This document shows positions 9,726 to 16,575 of a stretch of DNA of 32,586 nt, one piece after another (position 1 is the first letter of the stretch; every line of letters starts with the position of its first letter). The notes beneath the pieces were generated by a model that made no database searches, was not told where the DNA came from, and saw nothing but the letters and a program-made list of their open reading frames with translations. The DNA comes from Candidatus Nitrosocosmicus sp. (GTDB taxonomy: Archaea > Thermoproteota > Nitrososphaeria > Nitrososphaerales > Nitrososphaeraceae). Made by a program: the position numbers and the translations under genes. The stretch spans positions 1-32,586 of the forward strand of contig JARFXS010000036.1 in NCBI GenBank assembly GCA_029194465.1, written 5' to 3'.

Positions 9726-9760
9726 ATTCAACCTTGAATTGTATCCCCACACGATCATAA
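9726..9760 (+). repeat. Dispersed intergenic repeat, copy 5 (A-type, truncated)
   Basis: ATTCAACCTTGAATTGTATC then CCCACACGATCATAAG. The hairpin half is intact and the second half is shortened. It abuts the 3' end of the minus-strand gene at 9768. Confidence 0.8.
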
Positions 9761-9767
9761 GACCTGG

Positions 9768-10148
9768 TTATTTAATCCTCTCGACCCATTGAGACCGCCA
9801 CTCAGGTGGTTCGAATGGATCTGCATAGTAATGCGTTTCGTGTGCAATCTTTCCATCTTTGAACTCCATGACACTAACCACGTTAACAGGACGCCCATCA
9901 TAGGTGATAATTAATTCAGTTATCCAGAGATTTCCTTCTCCTCGAGTCCGCAGAATCTTGAATGTAACTTTAGCGGGATAATGTGCCCTGAGTTCGCGTA
10001 TGTTGTGTTTACCCAGGATTCGTTCGCCGGACTGTGGAAACTCAACCACTATATCCTCATGATTAAATTCATCCACTCTCTCTAAATCGAGAGCCATGGT
10101 CGCCTCCCAGTAACGATCCAAAGTGACCTGTATTTCTTGGTTATCCAA
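9768..10148 (-). CDS. NTF2-like / SnoaL-like domain protein
   Basis: 126 residues, a whole single-domain protein of the NTF2-like superfamily. The N-terminal helix (IQVTLDRYWEATMALDLERV) is followed by the signature FNHEDIVVEFPQSGERILGK. Beta strands then carry VTFKILRTRGEGNLWITELI and NVVSVMEFKDGKIAHETHYY, ending ADPFEPPEWRSQWVERI. This resembles SnoaL-like polyketide-cyclase/ester-fold proteins, where the barrel holds a small hydrophobic ligand; the exact substrate is unknown. It has no signal peptide, so it is cytosolic. The 3' end touches a dispersed repeat. It stands alone, with no operon partners. Confidence is high for the fold, low for the role. Confidence 0.85.
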   Translation of the reverse strand: MDNQEIQVTLDRYWEATMALDLERVDEFNHEDIVVEFPQSGERILGKHNIRELRAHYPAKVTFKILRTRGEGNLWITELIITYDGRPVNVVSVMEFKDGKIAHETHYYADPFEPPEWRSQWVERIK

Positions 10149-10639
10149 TATATATCCATGAATCTAATCAAAAGTCTGGTTTATTAGTCTTCTCTCCATT
10201 TACTTTCAAAATGATTGAAAAGGGGTGGATGATCCTGTATTTGGTGATGATAACATGAATCGCCGGATTTGAACTTTTCAAAACACTCACGTCATTAAGT
10301 CCAGATTCTATTCAACCTTAAATCATATACCTATGAGCCCATTATTTTATCTCATCATAGTAACCGAAATATTAAGAAAATTGTATTTAATTCCATGACA
10401 TTTAGTTAGAATGCAAAGATAATATCCGATGTAGACAAGTATTTCAATTTTTTTCTTTAGTTCAATCAACTAGTATTTATGTATGATTATCTGAACCTTT
10501 TTTTAAAGGTCGATTTATATATAATAATGATACTAATCAATTAAAAAAAATGTTATCACGTTTGAATTGTATTTTGATTTTCGAAAGTGTATGAAAGCAA
10601 TATGTAAATAAGACTTACTTTATTTATTAATGGTGTAAT
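10149..10639. other. Intergenic region upstream of parB-like gene
   Basis: Holds repeat copy 6 (10261-10345) and a TATA-like TTTATATATAATAATG around 10513-10528, about 115 bases before the ParB start. Otherwise AT-rich with no gene visible. Confidence 0.5.
10261..10345 (+). repeat. Dispersed intergenic repeat, copy 6 with long 5' extension
   Basis: The A-type core is degenerate (ATTCAACCTTAAATCATATA and CCTATGAGCCCA). Upstream it shares about 50 bases with copy 8: GGATTTGAACTTTTCAAA, then ATTAAGTCCAGATTCT. The reverse complement of GGATTTGAAC looks like a tRNA T-arm. Confidence 0.7.
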
Positions 10640-11572
10640 TTGAAAATTGCTCCCATTTCCAATCAATTGCATGGAATAATTGAAGATATTGATATTTCGC
10701 GTATTATCCCAAGTGAAAATCCACTCCGTTTTTCTCAAATGGATGAAGTTGACGAATTGGCTAAATCAATCTCTGAAAAAGGATTGTTAAATCCAATAGT
10801 AGTTAGAATGAAGAGTGAATCGTATGAAATTGTTGCAGGAAACAGGAGATTTCTGGCATGTAAAATATTAGGATGTAGAAAAATAGTTTGTCAGATAGTG
10901 GAATTAGATGATAAAAATGCATTCGAGGTTTCGCTAATGGAAAACATACAAAGAAAAACCTTGAATCCCGCCGAGGAAGCACAGGCATTTGCGAAATATG
11001 TATCTACCATAGGCTGGGGTGGTGCTACTGAACTTTCTAATAGAACTGGAAAAAGCATTAGCTACATTACAAAAAAGATTCGACTCTTAGAATTGCCTCC
11101 TGACGTAATGGATTCAATTAATTCATCGGATTTGAGCACTAGCACAGCGGAAGAGCTTTTAATCGTTAGGGATAAATCAAAACAATCTGAACTATTGAAA
11201 TTAATCATGAATAAGAATCTGAATTTAAGACAAACACGTAATCTATTAAACGAATACAGAATCAGATCAGAAAATCTTGATCGACTTTATCAATATAATC
11301 AATCCATCAGCAAAAATGAATACGACTTATCTAGTGTCAAAGCCATGAATAAGTCTATTTCAATTTTAAGGTTAGCGATGATAAAGCTAGGTAGTGTACT
11401 TTCTGATTTTGACGATGATTGCTCGAATCAAAGCGTTGATTCCAGATCACTCAGTAATAGAGTGAAGAATTGGATGGTGTATGAAATTTTGTTACATCAC
11501 AAGCATTTGCTACATGATCAAGTGGATCAATTGATAAGGGAGAAACACAAACAAGAGAAAACTATTGCTTAG
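10640..11572 (+). CDS. ParB/Spo0J-family DNA-binding protein
   Basis: 310 residues if read from a TTG at 10640; the next candidate, the ATG at 10739, would remove the conserved N-terminal strand (ISRIIPSENPLR, residues 19-30). ParB boxes are clear. LAKSISEKGLLNPIVVR lies at 40-56, GNRRFLA (box II, nucleotide-binding GxRR) at 67-73 and ENIQRKTLNPAEEAQAF (box III) at 101-117. A KorB-type helix-turn-helix with TELSNRTGKSISYITKKIRL follows at 130-149. The C-terminal 130 residues are helical and basic and may dimerise. ParB proteins are CTP-dependent DNA clamps that load at parS sites and act with a ParA ATPase in segregation; others act as regulators. No parA lies within the window, so this may be an orphan. 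A perfect 18-bp palindrome directly after the stop is a candidate binding site. Confidence 0.93.
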   Translation: MKIAPISNQLHGIIEDIDISRIIPSENPLRFSQMDEVDELAKSISEKGLLNPIVVRMKSESYEIVAGNRRFLACKILGCRKIVCQIVELDDKNAFEVSLMENIQRKTLNPAEEAQAFAKYVSTIGWGGATELSNRTGKSISYITKKIRLLELPPDVMDSINSSDLSTSTAEELLIVRDKSKQSELLKLIMNKNLNLRQTRNLLNEYRIRSENLDRLYQYNQSISKNEYDLSSVKAMNKSISILRLAMIKLGSVLSDFDDDCSNQSVDSRSLSNRVKNWMVYEILLHHKHLLHDQVDQLIREKHKQEKTIA

Positions 11573-11581
11573 TCTTTTTAA

Positions 11582-11599
11582 TTTTTCGGCGCCGAAAAA
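11582..11599. promoter_or_regulatory. Perfect 18-bp palindrome after parB-like gene
   Basis: TTTTTCGGCGCCGAAAAA is a perfect inverted repeat with no spacer, starting 10 bases after the stop of the ParB-like gene. It could be a parS-like ParB loading site or an intrinsic-terminator-like hairpin. The GC core is unusual in this AT-rich DNA. The sequence is certain, the function is inference. Confidence 0.6.
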
Positions 11600-11745
11600 A
11601 TTACAGAAACATGCTGTGCTTTAGTCATATTAGATCCTCACCCACTTTTTCATTATCAGCCAATTCTTAATTGATTCTGACAACGCTAAATCATACCATT
11701 CAGAATTCATTTTGTAAATGTGCAAAGAATAATAACATACTATGT

Positions 11746-12507
11746 CTAAATAAAATAAGCGATCAACGTACCCTTCATCCATTCTTTAATGTGATCAAGT
11801 CCATATGTTTTTAGAAGGTTATCTTCTTTAAGAACATCTTGTGGATGACCTTCAGCGATCACATATTTATTAAAACAAATAACCCAGGAGAACGATTGGC
11901 GATGTGAGTTATATCATGAGTGGATAAAATTACCGTCATACCATTGTTGCTGAGTGTTTTTAATATATCAAATATTTTTCTCTTGATACATAATCTGGGC
12001 CGTTGTTGGCTCATCCAAAATGAGAACATCAGGGTTTCTAATCAATGCCCTGCCAAAAAGACACGTTGTTGTTCTCCTCCGAAAGTGCTCGAATGTGTCG
12101 TTTTCGTATCCACTTAATCCCAATATTCTTAAAGTATCTTTTATTTGATTTTTTCAATTTTTTATCAATCCATGGAAGGTAAACTTTTTGTAGTTCCATG
12201 ATCCCATCGCTATGACCTCTTGCTAGAAACTGGAAAATTCAATCAATGGTTTCTATCTGTGGAACATATCCAACAGACGGATAATAGAAAATAGAATCAC
12301 AGTCATTGCAAATATACTCGATATCTCATTCCAAGGTTCGTAAATTCCACACATTAGTTTTAATAAAGTGGTTTTTCCAGAGCCACTAGGACCTACTATA
12401 GAAACAAACCGACCTCTTGGTATCGTCAAATTGACTCCCTCGACTACAAAATCATGATAGGTAAATCCATAAGATACACCAGTTAATTTTAGATATTCAA
12501 AGCTCAT
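11746..12507 (-). pseudogene. Decayed ABC transporter ATP-binding subunit (metal-uptake type)
   Basis: The start at 12507 (MSFEYLKLTGVSYGF) leads to an intact Walker A (GPSGSGKTTLLKLMCGIYEP). The frame is lost soon after. Downstream, in other frames, the rest is readable: the signature region GGEQQRVFLA, after a frameshift ALIRNPDVLILDEPTTA (Walker B), then IFDILKTLSNNGMTVILSTH (H-loop His) with DITHIANRSPG. The tail KYVIAEGHPQDVLKEDNLLK ends at 11746. The order and the H-loop sequence fit an ABC ATPase of the zinc/manganese-uptake (ZnuC-like) class, though this subclass call is tentative. At least three frameshifts preclude function. No permease or binding protein lies beside it. Confidence 0.85.
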
Positions 12508-12633
12508 GATCAATATCTAGAACAATTCGATCAAATAAATATATTAAGAAATATTCTGAAATTTATTTTCAAAATATAGAATGTTTATAACGACACCGTT
12601 TTTCCAGACTTAATTTCTTATTTTCTTCTGAAT

Positions 12634-12643
12634 GTTAAATAAC
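12634..12643 (+). promoter_or_regulatory. TATA box for the GcvH-like / TusA-like pair
   Basis: GTTAAATAAC is centred about 28 bases before the ATG at 12667, as expected for a leaderless archaeal transcript. Confidence 0.45.
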
Positions 12644-12666
12644 TAAATTTAGTATTATAGTAAAGT

Positions 12667-13131
12667 ATGCAGATTGAATATTGCCAATTCCCAGATGACA
12701 TTTTATATGACATTGAAAATTTCGTTTGGATTAAGGTGCTAGAGGATGATGGAAGTACTAAAAGTGGTAATGCAATTATTGGTATAACACCTATTCTTAC
12801 TTCTTTAGCCGGAAGAATCTTGAAGATAAGATTAAAGTCAATTAATAACATGATCTACAAAGGAAAAAGTATAGGAACATTAGAAAGTGATCGATACTTT
12901 GGGGTTATCAGGGCCCCAGTAAATGGAAGAATATTAAAAATTAACGAGAGAATAATCAAGGATCCAAAACTGACTAATGATTTTCCTTATACAGAAGGAT
13001 GGATCGTCAAAATGGCGATACAGCCTTTGTCAGAAAATACAAATGAACTTAAAAATATAATTGACATTGAAGAAACAGTTCGCAAGATAATAAGACAATT
13101 AAATGTTCGTTTGTTTCTAAACTGCCCCTGA
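12667..13131 (+). CDS. Lipoyl-domain (GcvH-like) protein lacking the lipoyl lysine
   Basis: 154 residues. Residues 37-117 match the hammerhead fold of glycine-cleavage H protein: AIIGITPILTSLAGRILKI, then YKGKSIGTLESDRYFGVIRA, PVNGRILKIN and PYTEGWIVKM. In H proteins the ESVK-type turn carries the lipoylated Lys; here the turn reads ESDR, with Arg76 at that place, so lipoylation at the usual site looks impossible. No other glycine-cleavage gene is nearby. The last 20 residues (VRKIIRQLNVRLFLNCP) run straight towards a TusA-like frame: the stop TGA at 13129 is followed in the +1 frame by an open frame. Known GcvH-like lipoate-binding proteins work with TusA and heterodisulfide-reductase-like enzymes in sulfur oxidation; whether that applies here is inference. 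It may be the first half of one frameshifted fusion gene. Confidence 0.8.
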   Translation: MQIEYCQFPDDILYDIENFVWIKVLEDDGSTKSGNAIIGITPILTSLAGRILKIRLKSINNMIYKGKSIGTLESDRYFGVIRAPVNGRILKINERIIKDPKLTNDFPYTEGWIVKMAIQPLSENTNELKNIIDIEETVRKIIRQLNVRLFLNCP

Positions 13132-13138
13132 CATCGAA

Positions 13139-13360
13139 ATGATTGAACTTGGTTCAGAGTGCAGTGCAGTGCTGACAAAACTTGATGATCTAATGACATC
13201 TCTTGATAGTGGTAAAGTAGTTCATTTGGTTTCAGACAATCCTTATGCTAGTACCGATGTTTATCTTCAAACGTATATGAGATGGTCCAGCTTTGCCGGT
13301 TATCAGTTAATGGACATGAGAAAAGAAGGAAATATTTTTCATTTTGTAATAAAAAAATAG
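13139..13360 (+). CDS. TusA/SirA-like sulfur-carrier protein
   Basis: 73 residues, about the size of TusA. The N-terminal strand and helix read MIELGSECSAVLTKLDDLM, where TusA has a Cys-Pro-x-Pro. The Cys is kept (Cys8) but both prolines are missing. The middle SGKVVHLVSDNPYASTDVYL corresponds to the conserved DDPxAxxD region, and the end GYQLMDMRKEGNIFHFVIKK is typical. TusA relays persulfide sulfur between carrier proteins. The ATG lies 7 bases after the stop of the GcvH-like gene, in the +1 frame, so the two are co-transcribed and possibly one polypeptide: reading CCC and slipping one base would give NCPDIEMIELGSEC. The function is probably linked to the upstream lipoyl-like domain. Confidence 0.75.
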   Translation: MIELGSECSAVLTKLDDLMTSLDSGKVVHLVSDNPYASTDVYLQTYMRWSSFAGYQLMDMRKEGNIFHFVIKK

Positions 13361-13658
13361 ACTACATTATCAATACACCATTTTATTGTCACTAATACCT
13401 TTTCTGCAGCATTAGCGTTTAAATCCCCGACAAGCAACATTTTATAACCCAAATGTTCAACAATTATGATACTAAATGATTGTATTTATAACTAATTCTA
13501 AGTTATGATTAGATTGACATAAACTGGACTTAAGAATTACGTATTAATAAAAAGCTAAATAAATGAATAATTTACTATTTCCATATTTACAATGCTTTAA
13601 TATTTTGATATAAAAACCAATTGAATGCATTCCCCTTTTAAAGTCTGGTTATTATTAA
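13361..13658. other. Intergenic region before the accessory operon
   Basis: Contains TTTTAAAG at 13636-13643, a TATA-like element 20 to 26 bases before the two possible starts of the next gene (13659 and 13665). Nothing else is visible. Confidence 0.45.
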
Positions 13659-14372
13659 ATGGTAATGATAAATGATTATTCTTTACTCCAACCGCAATAT
13701 CAAACGGTTGATAAGAAAGAACAAAATATAGGATATCGTCAAACATTTGAATCTCCGGTTGGTCCCCTTGTGAGTCAACCTGAATTCGGAAGATGGATAT
13801 CCATAAATAAAACACCATCAGTGATTCGCAACTTCTTCAAACCATTGCCTGGACTTCCTTTTGATGGAGAATATATTTTAAAGTTCCCGAAGGGCAGTGA
13901 ATTCGTAGTTTTACCCAATAGAGTATTTAACAGGGGAGTGATACGACTACACTGTTGTAGACAAGCAGAACCATTGGAGAATTTGGAGGAATATGGAGTT
14001 TGCTGGACAGTAGAAAACACATTAAATGAAATACTTGCATCCATTAGGTACGGCCCTAAATACCAATTCGAAGTCTCTATAGATGGAATAAACTATGAAT
14101 ATCTTGGAATAAACTGGAACCCTGGAATGAATAACTTTTTCTCAATAACAGTGGATCTAGATCATGGCTTTTGGCACACCTATTTTCACAATGCCTATGG
14201 AGATAAAATACGTAGTGAAGATTTGTCAATAAATTCAAAGGTAAGACCAGAAATTTCCCATATGCGGATAATAAATTCAGGATGTAGTGCTTCATACTCG
14301 GTAGAGATTGGTATAGGAAAAGCTGTTGGAACTAATGAATTTGGAATAAATTACGGTACGGAGGAGACATAA
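13659..14372 (+). CDS. Unrecognised beta-rich protein, first gene of a three-gene operon
   Basis: 237 residues from ATG 13659; ATG at 13665 is an alternative better placed for the TATA-like TTTTAAAG. There is no signal peptide or membrane segment. The sequence is rich in alternating beta-type stretches with aromatic residues: YILKFPKGSEFVVLPN, RGVIRLHCC, then YQFEVSIDGINYEYLGINWN and FFSITVDLDHGFWHTYFHNA. It looks like one or two beta-sandwich domains of the carbohydrate-binding or structural kind, but I cannot name a family. Three or four Cys lie in the middle (HCCRQAEP, YGVCWTV). The stop directly abuts the ATG of the next gene, so it is translated with the two small coiled-coil proteins downstream, suggesting a complex. 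Confidence 0.75.
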   Translation: MVMINDYSLLQPQYQTVDKKEQNIGYRQTFESPVGPLVSQPEFGRWISINKTPSVIRNFFKPLPGLPFDGEYILKFPKGSEFVVLPNRVFNRGVIRLHCCRQAEPLENLEEYGVCWTVENTLNEILASIRYGPKYQFEVSIDGINYEYLGINWNPGMNNFFSITVDLDHGFWHTYFHNAYGDKIRSEDLSINSKVRPEISHMRIINSGCSASYSVEIGIGKAVGTNEFGINYGTEET

Positions 14373-14603
14373 ATGGATAGTAATAGTCGGAACGACAGAC
14401 TAGCTTCAGCTTGCTCTGGCATGTCCAATATGATAGATGAACTAACTTCTACTGTAAATCGTCTAAACGAACGAACACATGATCGTGCTGAGGTTGAAAA
14501 AAACATAGAACAGATACAATCCTTATTTAAAAAAGTTGAAACATCGTTCCAGGGAGCAAAAAAACATTTTACCGATTATCAGGACGCCATTAGATCAAAG
14601 TAG
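14373..14603 (+). CDS. Small helical/coiled-coil protein, paralogue A
   Basis: 76 residues, almost wholly helix-forming and polar: MSNMIDELTSTVNRLNERTH then DRAEVEKNIEQIQSLFKKVE and a Lys/Gln-rich end. It starts at the base after the previous stop (zero spacing). It is clearly related to the next gene: both share TH(D/N)R.EVEK(N/D)I..I followed by L..K, Q..K and F..(Y/W)...I in register. Tandem duplication of a small coiled-coil subunit is the simplest reading. No known family comes to mind. A role as a scaffold or adaptor for the beta-rich protein is inference from the operon. Confidence 0.75.
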   Translation: MDSNSRNDRLASACSGMSNMIDELTSTVNRLNERTHDRAEVEKNIEQIQSLFKKVETSFQGAKKHFTDYQDAIRSK

Positions 14604-14614
14604 GAAGGAGGGAA

Positions 14615-14845
14615 ATGATGTTGATTTCAGAAATAGATAGAAAAGAAGCAATATGTTTGGAATTATCCGATCAACTTGACAGTATTTCAACTCATGCAAG
14701 CATGCTGTGTAGCAGTACACATAACCGTAAGGAAGTTGAGAAGGATATAGATCATATTATTGGTCTAGTCGAAAAATTAGATGATATAGTAAAACAAACA
14801 AAAACTAACTTCGTACAATGGAAGCACATAATAGAGCTCAACTAG
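14615..14845 (+). CDS. Small helical/coiled-coil protein, paralogue B
   Basis: 76 residues, the same length as paralogue A, with a gap of 11 bases that holds a strong ribosome-binding site (GGAAGGAGGG), unusual among the mostly leaderless genes here and fitting an internal operon gene. The sequence keeps the pattern STHNRKEVEKDIDHIIGLVE and ends FVQWKHIIELN, with two Cys in the first half (ICLEL, MLCSS). ATG at 14615 is followed by another ATG codon (14618 reads TTG; the start is MMLISEID). It pairs with paralogue A as a likely hetero-dimer. An eight-T tract follows as a terminator. Confidence 0.72.
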   Translation: MMLISEIDRKEAICLELSDQLDSISTHASMLCSSTHNRKEVEKDIDHIIGLVEKLDDIVKQTKTNFVQWKHIIELN

Positions 14846-14847
14846 AT

Positions 14848-14860
14848 ATTATTTTTTTTC
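14848..14860 (+). terminator. Poly-T terminator of the three-gene operon
   Basis: Eight consecutive T (14852-14859) directly after the last stop; T-tracts alone terminate archaeal RNA polymerase. A CTCGATCGAG palindrome follows at 14877-14886 between the convergent genes. Confidence 0.6.
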
Positions 14861-14910
14861 AATGATCCCCCTATTCCTCGATCGAGAGGTTTCAACTAGA
14901 TTTTTTTAAA

Positions 14911-14935
14911 TTAGTATCGTAGAAGTTGATACTAA
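14911..14935. terminator. Hairpin between convergent genes
   Basis: TTAGTATC and GATACTAA form a perfect 8-bp inverted repeat around a 9-base loop, 10 bases past the stop of the minus-strand gene at 14945. Likely a 3'-end element; no strong T-tract follows on either strand. Confidence 0.4.
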
Positions 14936-14944
14936 TATTTTGAG

Positions 14945-16171
14945 CTAATACTCAATTAATAATATCACAGAATTCTTAATTTTCAAAGTTTCATAATTTG
15001 TGTTACTAATATGTGATTTAATATTAGAAATTAAGAGTATTGAACCTCTTTTAACCATAAAAGGAATAACTGTTATTGTTATATTAGCTGTCTTGATCTT
15101 AACTGATATAGATGATTTGGCGGATAAATTGGTTACGTATGCGTAAAGGCAGTTATCTATGTCATGTATTAATGGTTTCATAATATGTTCAAGCTGATTT
15201 TGAATATTTTTATGTAGTTTTTCATCCCATACATTGAATTGTATTTCGTCCAAAATGTCGGTCATTTTTTGTTTGAATTTACTAAATATCTCTTTATATT
15301 GGAAATAGCAATCAATTAAGCAGTTATTACTGGCGTCATACAAAAAAGGAAGATTAAATGTCCCAACTTCGACTGAAACCTTATGTTCTAATTGTACTAA
15401 ACTCCTTGTATCTTTATTTGAAATCGGATCCGATTCATTATCTGGACTTGAGAATTTATATTTTAAAATCCTGTGTTCCATATTTTTTTCAGTAAATAGC
15501 ACTATTCTCGATTCTAATTCTTTTCTAACGATGTGGATATGATTAATCATTAGCGATTGAGCATATTCAAAAGGCAAGGTGATATTTTTGAATTTTTCTT
15601 TGCTGTCGTAAACAAATTTTCTTTCATCTGAACAACGTAAATACCTTAATTTCTCTTTGTCATACTCATCACGACTTATCAATCCTTTAAGAATGCGATC
15701 CTGGAATTCTTGTCCATCAGCTACAGATGGTAAATTCACATAATACTTTCGATGAACGACGTCTGATTCAGGATTAGATATCCGACCAATACTCATTCTA
15801 AATGGAGAAGATAAACCAGATGTTCTACAAATATTGATATATTCTGTATCAAACAGATCGGCAATAATGCTCAAACTTAGCTCTTCGTCTTTAGTATTAC
15901 TAAATAGTAATTTAACCAGCGGAATGGACTTTATCTTAGAATACATGAATTCTATTCGCTGTTTTGTAAAGAACTCTTCATATTCTCTATAATTACCTGC
16001 CACATCTATTGAAACTTCAAATGGATTTATCACATAAATTTCGTTGAATAGTAACATAGCACAATTTAGTGTTCTTAGTGATTCATGTGATACATACGGA
16101 AAATATAACCCAGTAGGCATATCAGTGTGTGAAAATCTTAGTATATAAATAATATTTTTGCCTAAGTTCAT
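14945..16171 (-). CDS. Unrecognised 408-residue cytosolic protein
   Basis: A long intact gene with no signal peptide and no membrane segment. The start reads YILRFSHTDMPTGLYFPYVS then TLNCAMLLFNEIYVINPFEV. A 'surface position, then a short helix, then a strand ending in D/NP' arrangement of this sort occurs in several poorly described bacterial accessory proteins, but that is only an impression. The middle is charged and helical (DRILKGLISRDEYDKEKLRY). The end is beta-rich (SISVKIKTANITITVIPFMV and KIKNSVILLIEY). It has low GC and AT-rich codons like its neighbours. It lies convergent to the three-gene operon and may belong to the same accessory unit, but nothing in the sequence proves a link. 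Confidence 0.72.
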   Translation of the reverse strand: MNLGKNIIYILRFSHTDMPTGLYFPYVSHESLRTLNCAMLLFNEIYVINPFEVSIDVAGNYREYEEFFTKQRIEFMYSKIKSIPLVKLLFSNTKDEELSLSIIADLFDTEYINICRTSGLSSPFRMSIGRISNPESDVVHRKYYVNLPSVADGQEFQDRILKGLISRDEYDKEKLRYLRCSDERKFVYDSKEKFKNITLPFEYAQSLMINHIHIVRKELESRIVLFTEKNMEHRILKYKFSSPDNESDPISNKDTRSLVQLEHKVSVEVGTFNLPFLYDASNNCLIDCYFQYKEIFSKFKQKMTDILDEIQFNVWDEKLHKNIQNQLEHIMKPLIHDIDNCLYAYVTNLSAKSSISVKIKTANITITVIPFMVKRGSILLISNIKSHISNTNYETLKIKNSVILLIEY

Positions 16172-16333
16172 ATGAATTTAGCCATACAGGATAATGATTT
16201 TATGCAAGGTTGTTTTGATATTTATATATTGACAAGTTTGATTTGGACACCATACCTCTATCCTTACCCATTAACACCATTTGCATCCCAAAGGTTTTGA
16301 CCCTGTTACTACTCGATATATCGATAGATGGTG

Positions 16334-16385
16334 GATTATATTCAATATTGAATCGTATCCCCACGCGTCCAAACTAATTGTTATA
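16334..16385 (+). repeat. Dispersed intergenic repeat, copy 7 (A-type)
   Basis: ATTCAATATTGAAT (a perfect 14-bp palindrome) then CGTATCCCCACGCGTCCAAA and CTAATTGTTATAATA. The hairpin loop is TA instead of CC but the arms still pair. Confidence 0.9.
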
Positions 16386-16412
16386 ATATTTAGTAATGAT
16401 ATTATGATCACT

Positions 16413-16495
16413 GGGGGGATTTGACCCTCTTTCAAACGCCTGCTCGAATTAATTCTAAATTCTATTCAACCTTGAAGGGTATTCCCAAGACTTCA
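16413..16495 (+). repeat. Dispersed intergenic repeat, copy 8 with long 5' extension
   Basis: GGGGATTTGACCCTCTTTCA and AATTCTAAATTCTATTCAAC CTTGAAGGGTATTCCCAAG. It shares its 5' extension with copy 6, so the element is longer than its conserved core. Confidence 0.65.
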
Positions 16496-16544
16496 AATAT
16501 GGTGTTCAACTCATAGATAAGTAGAGAATACATCCTTTGATTTG

Positions 16545-16553
16545 CTTTATAAG
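16545..16553 (+). promoter_or_regulatory. TATA box for gene at 16576
   Basis: CTTTATAAG is centred about 27 bases before the ATG at 16576, fitting a leaderless transcript. Confidence 0.55.
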
Positions 16554-16575
16554 AAACCTCTAGAATTGTATTGTA

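Larger units (their letters stand above)
16172..16575. other. Intergenic region with two repeat copies
   Basis: Upstream DNA of the 408-residue gene (with AATATATAAATATC on its strand around 16217-16230) and of the plus-strand gene at 16576. It holds repeat copies 7 and 8 and a 12-bp palindrome TCGATATATCGA at 16313-16324. Confidence 0.5.

Noticed and set aside
16405..16445. Possible tRNA 3' end (GTCAAATCC on the minus strand)
   Set aside because: T-arm-like only; TTC is replaced by GTC, no acceptor stem, D-arm or anticodon arm can be completed. It is explained better as part of repeat copy 8.
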